From positions 1 to 18,754 of the forward strand of contig JAZODA010000067.1 in the NCBI GenBank assembly GCA_045596745.1: a stretch of 18,754 bases of DNA, read 5' to 3'. This DNA comes from RGIG3009 sp045596745 (GTDB lineage: Bacteria > Bacillota > Clostridia > Oscillospirales > Acutalibacteraceae). This document shows positions 1-6,529 of this stretch, piece by piece. Made by a program: the position numbers and the translations under genes. Numbering within the stretch: position 1 is the first letter of the stretch; each line of letters opens with the position of its first letter. A model generated the notes under the pieces. That model had not been told where the DNA came from. It searched no databases and was given only the letters and a program-made list of their open reading frames with translations.

Positions 1-38
1 CAAAAAGGCTCTGTTAGATATAATTCTAACAAAGCCTT
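1..38 (-). terminator. Intrinsic terminator of the RelA/SpoT-domain gene
   Basis: Read on the minus strand, a 13-bp stem with one G-U pair (plus-strand arms 5-17 and 26-38) encloses an 8-nt loop and is followed by a U-run (the A-run at 2-6 on the plus strand). It starts 24 bases beyond the stop codon of the gene at 62-1111, so it ends that transcript. Confidence 0.88.
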
Positions 39-61
39 CGGGTGAGTGAACAACTATATGA

Positions 62-1111
62 TTACATCTTGTCATAAGACGTAAATATATTTCTGATTTC
101 TCCCAAAAAATCTGTTATATCAAAAAAATAGTTCGGGTATGCATCGACAAGAGTTTCATATGATTTGGCAGATACCAAAACTCCATCCCATACATTAGGT
201 TTCTTTTCACGTTCAAATACATTATATGCCTCAGTAGCTGTTTCAACATTTTCAAATTCCGTTATCTCAACAACAGCCTTATTCAAATTGAGTTTTATTA
301 GGTAATATCCTTCTTTTTTTCTTTTTGCCTTTTTGAGTCTTACATGGCCTTTGCTATACGTTGCAATACCGATGGCACCTAATGTAGTAATTACATCAAG
401 TTTTTGTTCTAAAGAAATCCATTTTTCAAAAAGTAATTTTTCGTCAACTGGGACGCCATCAACCACGGCGCTGTCCTCCTTAAAGGAAAAAAGCGCAGAT
501 GTCAACTTGAAAAACTCTCTCCAATCATCGGATCCTTCATTAAATTTCAACCCATTATCTGTAAGAAGACCTACGGTTTCAACAGCGGTTGCCCATAAAT
601 GCTGTAATTTCGTTCTAATTTGTATTTCAATCAAGAAACCATTATAACGATCATTTCGGTCACTATTATATTTGTAGATGAGATGGTACCCTCTGTACCC
701 AGTATTGGGATTAGGTATTGCTATATAATCTTTGTAGTTGTGCTCAATATGTCTAATTCTTGAGTTCCTTATCTTTTTAACCACAGAGTAAACATCTTCT
801 ATTCGGGGGACAATTACTCGACACCCACCTAAATCCTGCATTCTGGAAAGTTTCATCTTGGGGAGTCTTTTTAACTTATACAAAATCGTGTCCATTCGCT
901 TTAAGCGCTGAACTACAACAGCAGTTGGTATATGTCGCACTTTTTCTTTTAAATTTATAGCAAAAGTGTTCATAGGAAAAGCATGAGCTGCCCTAAAATC
1001 ATCGACAACCTGCATTAATTGTCCTTTCTCTTCATCAGAAATAGTATCATCACAAATTGCTTTCCCAGCTCTGTTTATTTCTTTTTTTGTGTATTTATCC
1101 TTCTCCCACAT
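62..1111 (-). CDS. RelA/SpoT-domain protein (alarmone synthetase-like)
   Basis: A 349-residue soluble protein with a RelA/SpoT nucleotidyltransferase domain at about residues 45-185, the fold that moves pyrophosphate from ATP to GTP/GDP or, in toxic small alarmone synthetases, to other acceptors. Visible motifs are RLKR (69-72), QDLGGCRVIV (92-101, with the Mg-binding Asp 93), a GYRGYH loop (138-143) and EIQIRT (162-167, the catalytic-type Glu). The loop before GYRGYH reads PNPNT where long RelA enzymes have P-K-x-N, so the usual Lys looks replaced. There is no HD hydrolase domain. The roughly 160 C-terminal residues are unassigned. I chose the Met at 1111 because GGAGGG lies 8 bases upstream of it; an in-frame Met six codons earlier (1129) has no ribosome binding site. 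The DNA is AT-rich compared with the rest of the window, suggesting acquisition. The domain call is firm; product and role (stress signalling, toxin or phage defence) are not. Confidence 0.85.
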   Translation of the reverse strand: MWEKDKYTKKEINRAGKAICDDTISDEEKGQLMQVVDDFRAAHAFPMNTFAINLKEKVRHIPTAVVVQRLKRMDTILYKLKRLPKMKLSRMQDLGGCRVIVPRIEDVYSVVKKIRNSRIRHIEHNYKDYIAIPNPNTGYRGYHLIYKYNSDRNDRYNGFLIEIQIRTKLQHLWATAVETVGLLTDNGLKFNEGSDDWREFFKLTSALFSFKEDSAVVDGVPVDEKLLFEKWISLEQKLDVITTLGAIGIATYSKGHVRLKKAKRKKEGYYLIKLNLNKAVVEITEFENVETATEAYNVFEREKKPNVWDGVLVSAKSYETLVDAYPNYFFDITDFLGEIRNIFTSYDKM

Positions 1112-1181
1112 TTTCCAAACCCTCCGCATAATAAATCGATGTTTTTCAACTCTTCAAATTATAAAAAGACTTTTTCTGTAC

Positions 1182-1201
1182 TATGGTTTTATATTACCAT
1201 A
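1182..1201. promoter_or_regulatory. Inverted repeat TATGGT-N8-ACCATA over the -10 region
   Basis: Two 6-base arms (1182-1187 and 1196-1201) flank an 8-base AT spacer that contains most of the proposed -10 of the RelA/SpoT-domain gene. The geometry fits a dimeric repressor or autoregulatory site. This is inferred from position and symmetry only. Confidence 0.35.
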
Positions 1202-1219
1202 TTTCTACAATCTTTGCAA
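1191..1219 (-). promoter_or_regulatory. Probable promoter of the RelA/SpoT-domain gene
   Basis: On the minus strand TTGCAA (1214-1219) and TAATAT (1191-1196) are separated by exactly 17 bases. A second possible -10, TATAAT, is at 1158-1163 but has no convincing -35. The promoter belongs to the gene starting at 1111. Confidence 0.45.
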
Positions 1220-1232
1220 TGCATAACACAAC

Positions 1233-1264
1233 ACCCCCGAGTATGGAATTCCATACTCGGGGGT
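1233..1264. repeat. Perfect 32-bp palindrome, no spacer
   Basis: The left arm ACCCCCGAGTATGGAA (1233-1248) is followed immediately by its exact reverse complement (1249-1264), with GAATTC at the centre. It lies between the divergent RelA/SpoT-domain gene and the eet-like operon, where AT-rich DNA gives way to GC-richer DNA. No gene ends next to it and no T-run follows directly, so it is not an obvious terminator. It could be a protein-binding site, a cruciform-forming recombination site or a dispersed palindromic repeat. Confidence 0.8.
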
Positions 1265-1387
1265 ATAATTTTGCGTGGGTTGGGAGAGCGCTTGAATGGG
1301 GTTCAAGAGGAGGGGATTTGATTCTCTTGTATGATGGAAATCAAATGTGCGAACGATATGGTTGGTGGTGGGTTTATTCGGTTTTCC
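1265..1387. other. Non-coding stretch with two short inverted repeats
   Basis: This is part of the gene-free interval 1112-1444. It holds CTTGAA-N5-TTCAAG (1291-1307) and ATTTGATT-N15-AATCAAAT (1316-1346). An AGGAGGGG at 1308-1315 resembles a ribosome binding site, but the only ATG frame after it (1331-1429) would give 32 residues from a start 15 bases away, so I do not call a gene. Confidence 0.3.
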
Positions 1388-1424
1388 TTTACAATCCGGC
1401 GGGGGGATGGTATACTGTGTATAC
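1388..1424 (+). promoter_or_regulatory. Promoter with an overlapping palindromic operator-like site
   Basis: TTTACA (1388-1393) and TATACT (1411-1416) are spaced by 17 bases, a near-consensus sigma-A promoter 20 bases before the first ribosome binding site of the operon starting at 1445. Over the -10 lies GTATAC-TGT-GTATAC (1410-1424), two copies of a 6-base palindrome 9 bases apart. The overlap suggests repression by a DNA-binding protein; the regulator is unknown. Confidence 0.7.
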
Positions 1425-1444
1425 TATGAGCGAGGGGGAGACGG

Positions 1445-1828
1445 ATGGTGCGAGAGGCGGCGTTAAAGTTTAAAAAAGGCGACCTTATCGCGATTGCGAT
1501 TGTGGTCGTTCTGGCGCTTGTCGTGCTGTTTTGTTTTCTTCCGCGCGGCGAGGAAACATCGGTAAAGGCGGAAATCTACCTCGACGGCGAGCTGTTTAAA
1601 ACTGTGGAGCTGACCGAGGATCAAACCTTTTCCGTTGACGGGCGCTATCACAACACGGTGCGCGTTGCCGATGGGAAAATCGCATTTGTCGAGTCGGACT
1701 GCCCCGGGCAGGACTGTGTGCACAGCGGAGCGATTGATACGTCGGGTCGCGTGCTTGTCTGTTTGCCCAATGCGGTGGAAATTCGCGTTCTCTCGGCGGA
1801 GTCGGACGTGGATTTCGTGGTGGGGTGA
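1445..1828 (+). CDS. NusG domain II membrane protein (EetA-like)
   Basis: A 127-residue protein with one N-terminal membrane segment (about residues 13-32), then an extracytoplasmic NusG domain II (Pfam NusG_II, PF07009). The diagnostic stretch is SDCPGQDCVHSG (84-95), then GRVLVCLPN (101-109), giving Cys 86, 91 and 106. Such stand-alone, membrane-bound domains are not transcription factors. From what I recall of the extracellular electron transfer literature, this family includes EetA of the Listeria-type flavin-based pathway. AGGGGGAG stands 5 bases before the ATG. The stop lies 4 bases before the start of the Gx-family gene, and ApbE follows, so all three are probably translated from one message. 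The domain is confident; a redox role is inferred from context. Confidence 0.85.
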   Translation: MVREAALKFKKGDLIAIAIVVVLALVVLFCFLPRGEETSVKAEIYLDGELFKTVELTEDQTFSVDGRYHNTVRVADGKIAFVESDCPGQDCVHSGAIDTSGRVLVCLPNAVEIRVLSAESDVDFVVG

Positions 1829-1832
1829 CGAT

Positions 1833-2348
1833 ATGAAGACGAAAACCATCGTGCAAAGCGCGATTCTTATCGCGATGGCGCTTGCGCTCTCATATGTGGA
1901 ACGGTTCATCCCGTTGCAGCTGCTGATTCCGCTTCCCGGTGTCAAGCTGGGTCTGGCGAATATCGTGACCTTGGTGGCACTGTATGCGTTCGGCACGAAG
2001 CAGGCGCTCTTGATTGTCGCCTTGCGCTGTACGCTGGGGTCACTCTTCGGCGGCGGTGTTACGGGACTGTTGTTCTCGCTGACCGGCGGCATCCTGTCGC
2101 TGTGCGTGATGTCGCTGTGCAAGCGGCTGTCGCTGTTTTCGGTCTATGGTGTCAGCATTCTGGGCGCGGCGGCGCACAGTATCGGACAGATTGCGGTGGC
2201 GATGCTGCTGATGCAGTCGATTCACATCGGGTTGTACCTCGCGTATCTGCTGATTGTGGCACTGTTTACGGGATTTGCCACCGGTGCCGCTTGCGCAGGT
2301 GTGTTGCGCGTGCTGAAGTCTGTTAACACCTCGGAGGCCATATCATGA
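1833..2348 (+). CDS. Gx / heptaprenyl-diphosphate-synthase-component-I-like membrane protein (EetB-like)
   Basis: A 171-residue, highly hydrophobic protein with about five membrane spans. The N-terminal stretch LGLANIVTLVALYAFG and the later Gly-rich LFGGGVTGLLFSLTGG are typical of the Gx transporter family (Pfam Hpre_diP_synt_I, PF07456). The name heptaprenyl diphosphate synthase component I is historical; the family looks like ECF-type substrate-binding membrane proteins. In flavin-based electron transfer loci its members are, as I recall, called EetB. I start it at the ATG at 1833, with GGGGTG upstream; the same frame stays open about 200 bases earlier over the NusG-II gene. It overlaps apbE by four bases (ATGA). 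Family confident; substrate unknown. Confidence 0.83.
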   Translation: MKTKTIVQSAILIAMALALSYVERFIPLQLLIPLPGVKLGLANIVTLVALYAFGTKQALLIVALRCTLGSLFGGGVTGLLFSLTGGILSLCVMSLCKRLSLFSVYGVSILGAAAHSIGQIAVAMLLMQSIHIGLYLAYLLIVALFTGFATGAACAGVLRVLKSVNTSEAIS

Positions 2349-3376
2349 AAAAGAGTATTGCTCTGGTTTTGATTTTGGCGCTGGTTGCCACGCTGTCGCT
2401 CGGCGGATGCGCCGTGTCGCAGAAAAGCGAAGAGCAGCGTTACACGGCGACGTTCCTTGAACTGTTTGATACGGTGACAACCGTTATGGGATACGCCGAC
2501 AGCAAAGAGGCGTTTGATCGGGACGCGCAGGAAATCCGCGACAATCTGAAGCGGTATCACGAGCTGTTTGATATTTACAACGACTACGACGCGCCGAACA
2601 TCAAGACCATCAACGACAAGGCGGGTGTTGAGCCTGTCCGAGTCGATGCGGAGATTATTGCGTTGCTGAAGGATTGCCGCGACTATTATCGACTGACCGA
2701 CGGCAACGTGAATGTGATGATGGGCAGTGTGCTGCAGCTGTGGCACGTTGCGCGCGACGAGGCGGAGCGTGACCCTGCCAACGCGAAACTCCCGGACGAA
2801 GCGGCGCTGAAAGCGGCGGCGGAGCACACGAGCATCGAGTCGCTTGTCATTGACGAGGCGGCGGGGACGGTGTATTTGTCCGATGCGAATGCGCGGCTGG
2901 ATGTCGGCGCAATTGCGAAAGGCTGGGCGACCCAAAAGGTGGCGGAGCAAGCGCCCAAAGGCTGGTTAATCAGTGTGGGCGGCAATGTGTGCGCCACCGG
3001 CCCGAAGCCCGATGGTGCGGCGTGGGTTGTGGGTATCCAAGACCCCGACAACGCGGACGAAAACCTCTGTGCACTGACGCTGTCAAAGGGCAGTGTGGTG
3101 ACCAGCGGTGACTATCAGCGGACATACCGTGTCGGTGATACGGAGTACCATCACATCATCGACCCGACGACCTTGCTTCCTGCACGGCGGTGGCAATCGG
3201 TCAGCATCGTGTGTGATGATTCGGGACTGGCGGATGCGCTGTCGACGGGACTGTTCCTTATGGATCGCGCACAGGGCGAAGCGCTCGCCGAGCAATGCGG
3301 TGCGGACGTGATGTGGGTCGATACGAACGGACAGGAATATCGGACGGACGGTTTTGAAAGCCGCCTGCGGAAATAA
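2345..3376 (+). CDS. apbE: FAD:protein FMN transferase, lipoprotein ApbE
   Basis: A 343-residue lipoprotein that covalently attaches FMN from FAD to Thr/Ser residues of extracytoplasmic redox proteins. The signal peptide ends in the lipobox LGGC, with lipidated Cys 22. ApbE hallmarks follow: DVGAIAKGWA (186-195), ISVGGNV (209-215), VVTSGDYQR (251-259), HHIIDPTT (269-276) and ADALSTGLF (296-304), which includes the FAD and Mg contacts. Length is normal for the family. Its ATG overlaps the stop of the Gx-family gene, and a strong terminator follows ten bases after its stop. No FMN-acceptor (FMN-bind) protein or Ndh2 is in the window, so its targets must lie elsewhere. Confidence 0.93.
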   Translation: MKKSIALVLILALVATLSLGGCAVSQKSEEQRYTATFLELFDTVTTVMGYADSKEAFDRDAQEIRDNLKRYHELFDIYNDYDAPNIKTINDKAGVEPVRVDAEIIALLKDCRDYYRLTDGNVNVMMGSVLQLWHVARDEAERDPANAKLPDEAALKAAAEHTSIESLVIDEAAGTVYLSDANARLDVGAIAKGWATQKVAEQAPKGWLISVGGNVCATGPKPDGAAWVVGIQDPDNADENLCALTLSKGSVVTSGDYQRTYRVGDTEYHHIIDPTTLLPARRWQSVSIVCDDSGLADALSTGLFLMDRAQGEALAEQCGADVMWVDTNGQEYRTDGFESRLRK

Positions 3377-3385
3377 CGAAACAAA

Positions 3386-3427
3386 AAAAGCACAGCGCCC
3401 GCTGCGAGGCAGGGGCGCTGTGCTTTT
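3386..3427. terminator. Bidirectional intrinsic terminator
   Basis: A perfect 15-bp stem (3386-3400 with 3413-3427) is extended inside by CTGC/GCAG around a GAG loop. An A-run precedes it and a T-run ends it, so it works for the plus-strand apbE operon and for the convergent minus-strand glycanase ending at 3430. Confidence 0.92.
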
Positions 3428-3429
3428 AC

Positions 3430-5337
3430 TTATTTCTTGCGTTTGACAATCAGCACGATGGCGAGGACGAGGATGAGGACTCCTGCAGGAATCGCTACCG
3501 CCAGCCAGGGGAAGTCGCTTCCCGGTTCTGCGCTTGCAGGTTGTGTTGCCTGCGTGGTCGGCTGGGTGGAGGTCGTCTCCGCTCCACCAATCGCTTCCAT
3601 GGACGTCACGGTCGTGTCATTGGTGGTATCCGCCTTGTCGGTTGTCGGCGTCGTGGTCGTTCCGGCGATAACGGTCGGCTGAGTGGTTGTGCCGACGGTG
3701 GGAGTCGGAGGTGCCAACGACGTGGTGGTTGCTGTTGTAGTGGTTCCCGTGCCACGACCGGTTGTGCGTGTGGTTGTGGTTGTCTTGCGAGTAGTCGTGG
3801 TCGTGCGGGTGGTGGTTGTTGTCTTCTTGGTTGTCGTGGTGGCACCCGAGTCTATCTGCTTTGCCTGTGCAAGCAGTTGGGCAAAGGTGGGCTGACCTTT
3901 TCCTGCCAGCAGCGTGTCCAGCGCGGCTTTGGTCGCGGAATCCATCTCGTTCCACAGCTTTTCACCCGCCAGCACAAAGCTGTAGGTGTCTTCGGTCACC
4001 GTTTTAATCGGCTGCTCCTCGGCATCGGTCGTGTAGATCGCGGCGAAGTCACGAGCGGTGGCTTCGGGCGTGGTGATGACGTCGGGGGAGGCGTTGCGAG
4101 TGCCGTTCCAGACGCGGATATAGTCGAGCTCCAGCGGGTTATCCTTCGAGCCGCCGATGATGATGGGGTTGTACTGCGTGTTCAAGAGCGAGTAGACACC
4201 GGTCTTATCCGCCGACGAGTTGCCCTTGATGGTGTTGGCGCGCGGGTTGGGCACGGTGGTCGTGCTGTACGTTTGTCTCATCACTTCGGCACCGTCGAGG
4301 TAGGTGATGAACAGGTTTTCCTGCCACAGCCAACCCATCACGTGCCATTCGGCATCGCCGAGGCCGCCCAGCTGATAGTTGCTGTTCTTGTAATGCGTGG
4401 TGACGGTGCTGCCGGTTCTGTACTGCTCGTGCAGGCAGACGGTGTAGAAGCCGTCCGGCCAGTAGCTGTCGTAGGCGTTAATACCCCAGTATTCCAACCA
4501 GTCGACTTCCACCCAGTGGGTCGATCTGTTGGTGAGCTTATCGGGCGGCAGCGCCCAGATGGCAGGAACGCCCTTTTCGCTTCCCTCGTTTTCACGCGGA
4601 CGCGGAATACGGAAGCGGACTTCCATATAGCCGGTGTTATAGCTGAAGCCCACCTTGGTGTTGTGGTTGTAGGTGCCGAGACCGTAGTTGTAGGTCGGCT
4701 TGATGTTGTGCACCGTCATAATACCGTTTTTCACCGAATAGTCTTCGGAGGTCAGCGTTGTTGCGCCGTACGGACGGGCGACGTACCATTTGTAGCCCTC
4801 TTTACCGGTGTTGTTGACGTCCACCGTGGAGAGGTCGTTGAAGTCCTCACTGAAAATCAGCGTGGTCATACCGGTATCTTCCATCATCGTCTGAGTGGTG
4901 GAATAGGCAGAGGTCAGCTTCTTGCTCGCAACGCGCAGGCTGGCCATTTTGGAGTTGTTGGTCTTATTGTTTTCCGAAACCGTGCCGGTGGTGTTAATTT
5001 GTGCCAAAACCAGATAATCGCCTGCCACGGCCGTCCACGGCTGCGACTTGACGGTTACACTGGAGCCGCCGGCGATGCCACCCGTATAGTTGACGGTGGC
5101 AAAGGTGGTATCCACCGTGCCGAAGGTGATGACAAACGAGTCTTTTACAGTCACCGAGTTGTTGTTTTTAATGGTAACCGAGAACGTCACCGCCGTGCCG
5201 GGGGTAACTTCCGTTCCGGTGTTCCAGCTGAAATCGGTCACCGACAAATCTACCGTTGCCGCCGAGACAGTGATGCCGCTCATCGTCAGAACCGCCAACA
5301 GCAGCACGACAGACAGCATGGAAATCAAACGTTTCAT
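3430..5337 (-). CDS. Membrane-anchored GH16-type glycoside hydrolase with CARDB-like domain
   Basis: A 635-residue exported protein: signal peptide (1-27), a CARDB/immunoglobulin-like beta domain (about 28-137), a GH16/laminarinase-like jelly roll (about 160-412), a helical segment (about 425-497), a Thr-rich linker (499-600) and one C-terminal membrane span (609-630) ending VKRKK. The GH16 signature ExDxxE is EVDWLE at 277-282 (Glu 277 nucleophile, Asp 279, Glu 282 acid/base by family analogy). GYMEVRFRIP (236-245) and LELDYIRVW (402-410) are typical flanking strands. No LPXTG motif is present, so it is held by the membrane span. Probable role: hydrolysis of a beta-1,3 or mixed beta-glucan or a related galactan at the cell surface; the substrate cannot be told by eye. 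GGAGGTG lies 5 bases upstream of the start. A shorter paralog is encoded at 7026-8597. Confidence 0.82.
   Translation of the reverse strand: MKRLISMLSVVLLLAVLTMSGITVSAATVDLSVTDFSWNTGTEVTPGTAVTFSVTIKNNNSVTVKDSFVITFGTVDTTFATVNYTGGIAGGSSVTVKSQPWTAVAGDYLVLAQINTTGTVSENNKTNNSKMASLRVASKKLTSAYSTTQTMMEDTGMTTLIFSEDFNDLSTVDVNNTGKEGYKWYVARPYGATTLTSEDYSVKNGIMTVHNIKPTYNYGLGTYNHNTKVGFSYNTGYMEVRFRIPRPRENEGSEKGVPAIWALPPDKLTNRSTHWVEVDWLEYWGINAYDSYWPDGFYTVCLHEQYRTGSTVTTHYKNSNYQLGGLGDAEWHVMGWLWQENLFITYLDGAEVMRQTYSTTTVPNPRANTIKGNSSADKTGVYSLLNTQYNPIIIGGSKDNPLELDYIRVWNGTRNASPDVITTPEATARDFAAIYTTDAEEQPIKTVTEDTYSFVLAGEKLWNEMDSATKAALDTLLAGKGQPTFAQLLAQAKQIDSGATTTTKKTTTTTRTTTTTRKTTTTTRTTGRGTGTTTTATTTSLAPPTPTVGTTTQPTVIAGTTTTPTTDKADTTNDTTVTSMEAIGGAETTSTQPTTQATQPASAEPGSDFPWLAVAIPAGVLILVLAIVLIVKRKK
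3598..3843 (-). repeat. Low-complexity Thr-codon repeat (ACN)n
   Basis: This part of the glycanase gene encodes residues 499-580, mostly runs of three to five Thr broken by Lys or Arg, then Thr/Pro. At the DNA level it is an imperfect ACN triplet repeat. It is an extended, probably glycosylated or wall-spanning linker and creates long false open frames on the opposite strand. Confidence 0.75.
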
Positions 5338-5375
5338 AAAAACACCTCCGTAGTAAATAAGGGTTTTGCAACTTC

Positions 5376-5384
5376 ATTGTATCA
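5376..5384 (-). promoter_or_regulatory. Possible extended -10 promoter of the GH16 gene at 3430-5337
   Basis: On the minus strand TGATACAAT gives an extended -10 (TG-N-TACAAT) about 40 bases before the start codon. No -35 is correctly spaced: the TTGACA at 5405-5410 is 23 bases away. Confidence is therefore low. Confidence 0.35.
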
Positions 5385-5397
5385 AAGGACAGATGGC

Positions 5398-5441
5398 TTG
5401 ACTATGTCAAATTTTGATATCTTTGTGCTGCTTTTTGATAT
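5398..5441. promoter_or_regulatory. Inverted repeat plus two 9-bp direct repeats between divergent genes
   Basis: TTGAC-TAT-GTCAA (5398-5410) is a 5-bp-arm inverted repeat. It is followed by two copies of TTTTGATAT (5412-5420 and 5433-5441) exactly 21 bp apart, two turns of the helix. The cluster lies upstream of the minus-strand glycanase and the plus-strand transporter, a place for regulator binding. Function inferred. Confidence 0.4.
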
Positions 5442-5533
5442 TCTCGGTGCGGATGTCGATTTAACAAGGGCAAGTCACGTGTTTTCCCGTGCGAGAATGC
5501 GCGAAAAAAGTCGGATATTGCAGAAAACACATC

Positions 5534-5562
5534 TTTACAAACGGGTTGTGCCGACTTATAAT
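5534..5562 (+). promoter_or_regulatory. Sigma-A promoter of the EamA transporter gene
   Basis: TTTACA (5534-5539), 17 bases, TATAAT (5557-5562): a near-perfect promoter 18 bases before the GGAGGGG ribosome binding site of the transporter gene. Confidence 0.82.
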
Positions 5563-5592
5563 GGGGAAGCGCAATCCGTGGGAGGGGTTAAT

Positions 5593-6489
5593 ATGAAAAC
5601 CGGTACAAAAGCAGTGCTTTGTGCGGCACTGGGTAATATCATCTGGGGTTTCAGCTTCCTGTTTATCAAAGTCGGTCTGTCCGTCGCGCCCGACCCGAAC
5701 GTGCTGCTCGCTCATCGGTTTACGGTGTCCACGCTGCTGATGCTGGGAATGATGGTGTTCGGCGGAAAACGCATTTCTTTTAAAAACAAAAACTGGCGAC
5801 CCGTAACGGTGTTGCTGGCGATGCAGGTTACATACTATCTGTTCGAAAGCTACGGCGTCGTATATACCAACTCCACCATTGCGGGACTGGTGCTTGCCAC
5901 TGTTCCCGTGGTGACAATCGGTACGGGCGCGCTGTTCTTGAAAGAATACCCCACCCGTCGGCAGGCGCTGTTTTGCATTATGCCGATTATCGGCGTGGTG
6001 CTAATGACGATTTCGGGCAGCGAGCTGGGCGAAATCACGTGGATCGGTATGTTCTTCCTGTTTTTGACGATGCTGTCCTCCGCGTTCTTCAAGACTGCCA
6101 ACCGCAAAGCGGCGGAGGAATTCACGCCGTTTGAGCGCACGTTCTTGGTTATCGCCATTTCCGCGGTGTTTTTCACGGCGGTGGGTCTGAACACGGTGAA
6201 GTGGGATATGGGCGCGTTTTTCGCACCGCTCGCTAACGTGGAATACGATTTGTCGATACTGGCGCTGAGCGTTTTCTGCTCCATTGTTGCTACCATTCTG
6301 GTCAACTATGCCGCCGGAAAAATGTCGGTATTCAAGCTGTCCTCGTTCGGCGCGCTGTCGACGCTGTGCTCGACCTTTGCAGGCGTGCTGATTCTGAAAG
6401 AGCCCTCCAACTGGATGCTGTTCCTTGGCGGAGCGCTGATTATTGTGGGTATTCAGCAAGTTACCCGCTCTGGCAAAAAGCAAGCATAA
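5593..6489 (+). CDS. EamA/DMT-family transporter
   Basis: A 298-residue integral membrane protein of the drug/metabolite transporter superfamily, with two EamA repeats and about ten membrane segments. The N-terminus (NIIWGFSFLFIKVGL, 14-28) and the half-repeat ends LATVPVVTIGTGALFLKE and ILKEPSNWMLFLGGALIIVGI are characteristic. Members export amino acids, nucleosides or other small metabolites; the substrate here cannot be read from sequence. GGAGGGG lies 5 bases before the ATG; the frame is open far upstream but that part is antisense to the GH16 gene. It has its own promoter and terminator, so it is a single-gene transcript. Confidence 0.9.
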   Translation: MKTGTKAVLCAALGNIIWGFSFLFIKVGLSVAPDPNVLLAHRFTVSTLLMLGMMVFGGKRISFKNKNWRPVTVLLAMQVTYYLFESYGVVYTNSTIAGLVLATVPVVTIGTGALFLKEYPTRRQALFCIMPIIGVVLMTISGSELGEITWIGMFFLFLTMLSSAFFKTANRKAAEEFTPFERTFLVIAISAVFFTAVGLNTVKWDMGAFFAPLANVEYDLSILALSVFCSIVATILVNYAAGKMSVFKLSSFGALSTLCSTFAGVLILKEPSNWMLFLGGALIIVGIQQVTRSGKKQA

Positions 6490-6492
6490 GAA

Positions 6493-6529
6493 AACCGCTC
6501 GTTGCAGTCGCAACGGGCGGTTCTTTTTT
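6493..6529 (+). terminator. Intrinsic terminator of the EamA transporter gene
   Basis: A 13-bp stem with one G-T pair (6493-6505 with 6510-6522) and loop AGTC is followed by CTTTTTT. The A-run on the other side may let it also end the minus-strand NUDIX transcript, whose stop codon is at 6528-6530. Confidence 0.88.

Noticed and set aside
1112..1129. Upstream Met start for the RelA/SpoT-domain gene
   Set aside because: No ribosome binding site precedes it, while GGAGGG stands 8 bases before the Met at 1111.
1233..1264. Palindrome as an intrinsic terminator
   Set aside because: No gene ends close by on either strand, there is no loop, and no direct T-run follows the arms.
1331..1429. Possible 32-residue peptide after an AGGAGGGG sequence
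   Set aside because: The spacing is 15 bases, the composition is unremarkable, and the frame runs through the -35 and -10 of the next operon.
3430..3520. Sortase (LPXTG-type) signal at the glycanase C-terminus
   Set aside because: No LPXTG-like pentapeptide precedes the hydrophobic segment in either GH16 protein; a plain membrane span fits better.
3598..3843. CRISPR-like or tandem-repeat array
   Set aside because: The repeats are imperfect ACN triplets read in frame as Thr codons, with no spacer-repeat pattern.
5405..5410. TTGACA on the minus strand as -35 for the first GH16 gene
   Set aside because: It is 23 bases from the only plausible -10; more likely part of the TTGAC/GTCAA inverted repeat.
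3541..5592. Very long open plus-strand frame (982 codons overall) reaching into the transporter gene
   Set aside because: It is antisense to the GH16 gene, rich in Gly/Arg/Val as expected from reversed Thr-rich and GC-rich codons, and has no ribosome binding site. Only the part from 5593 is real.
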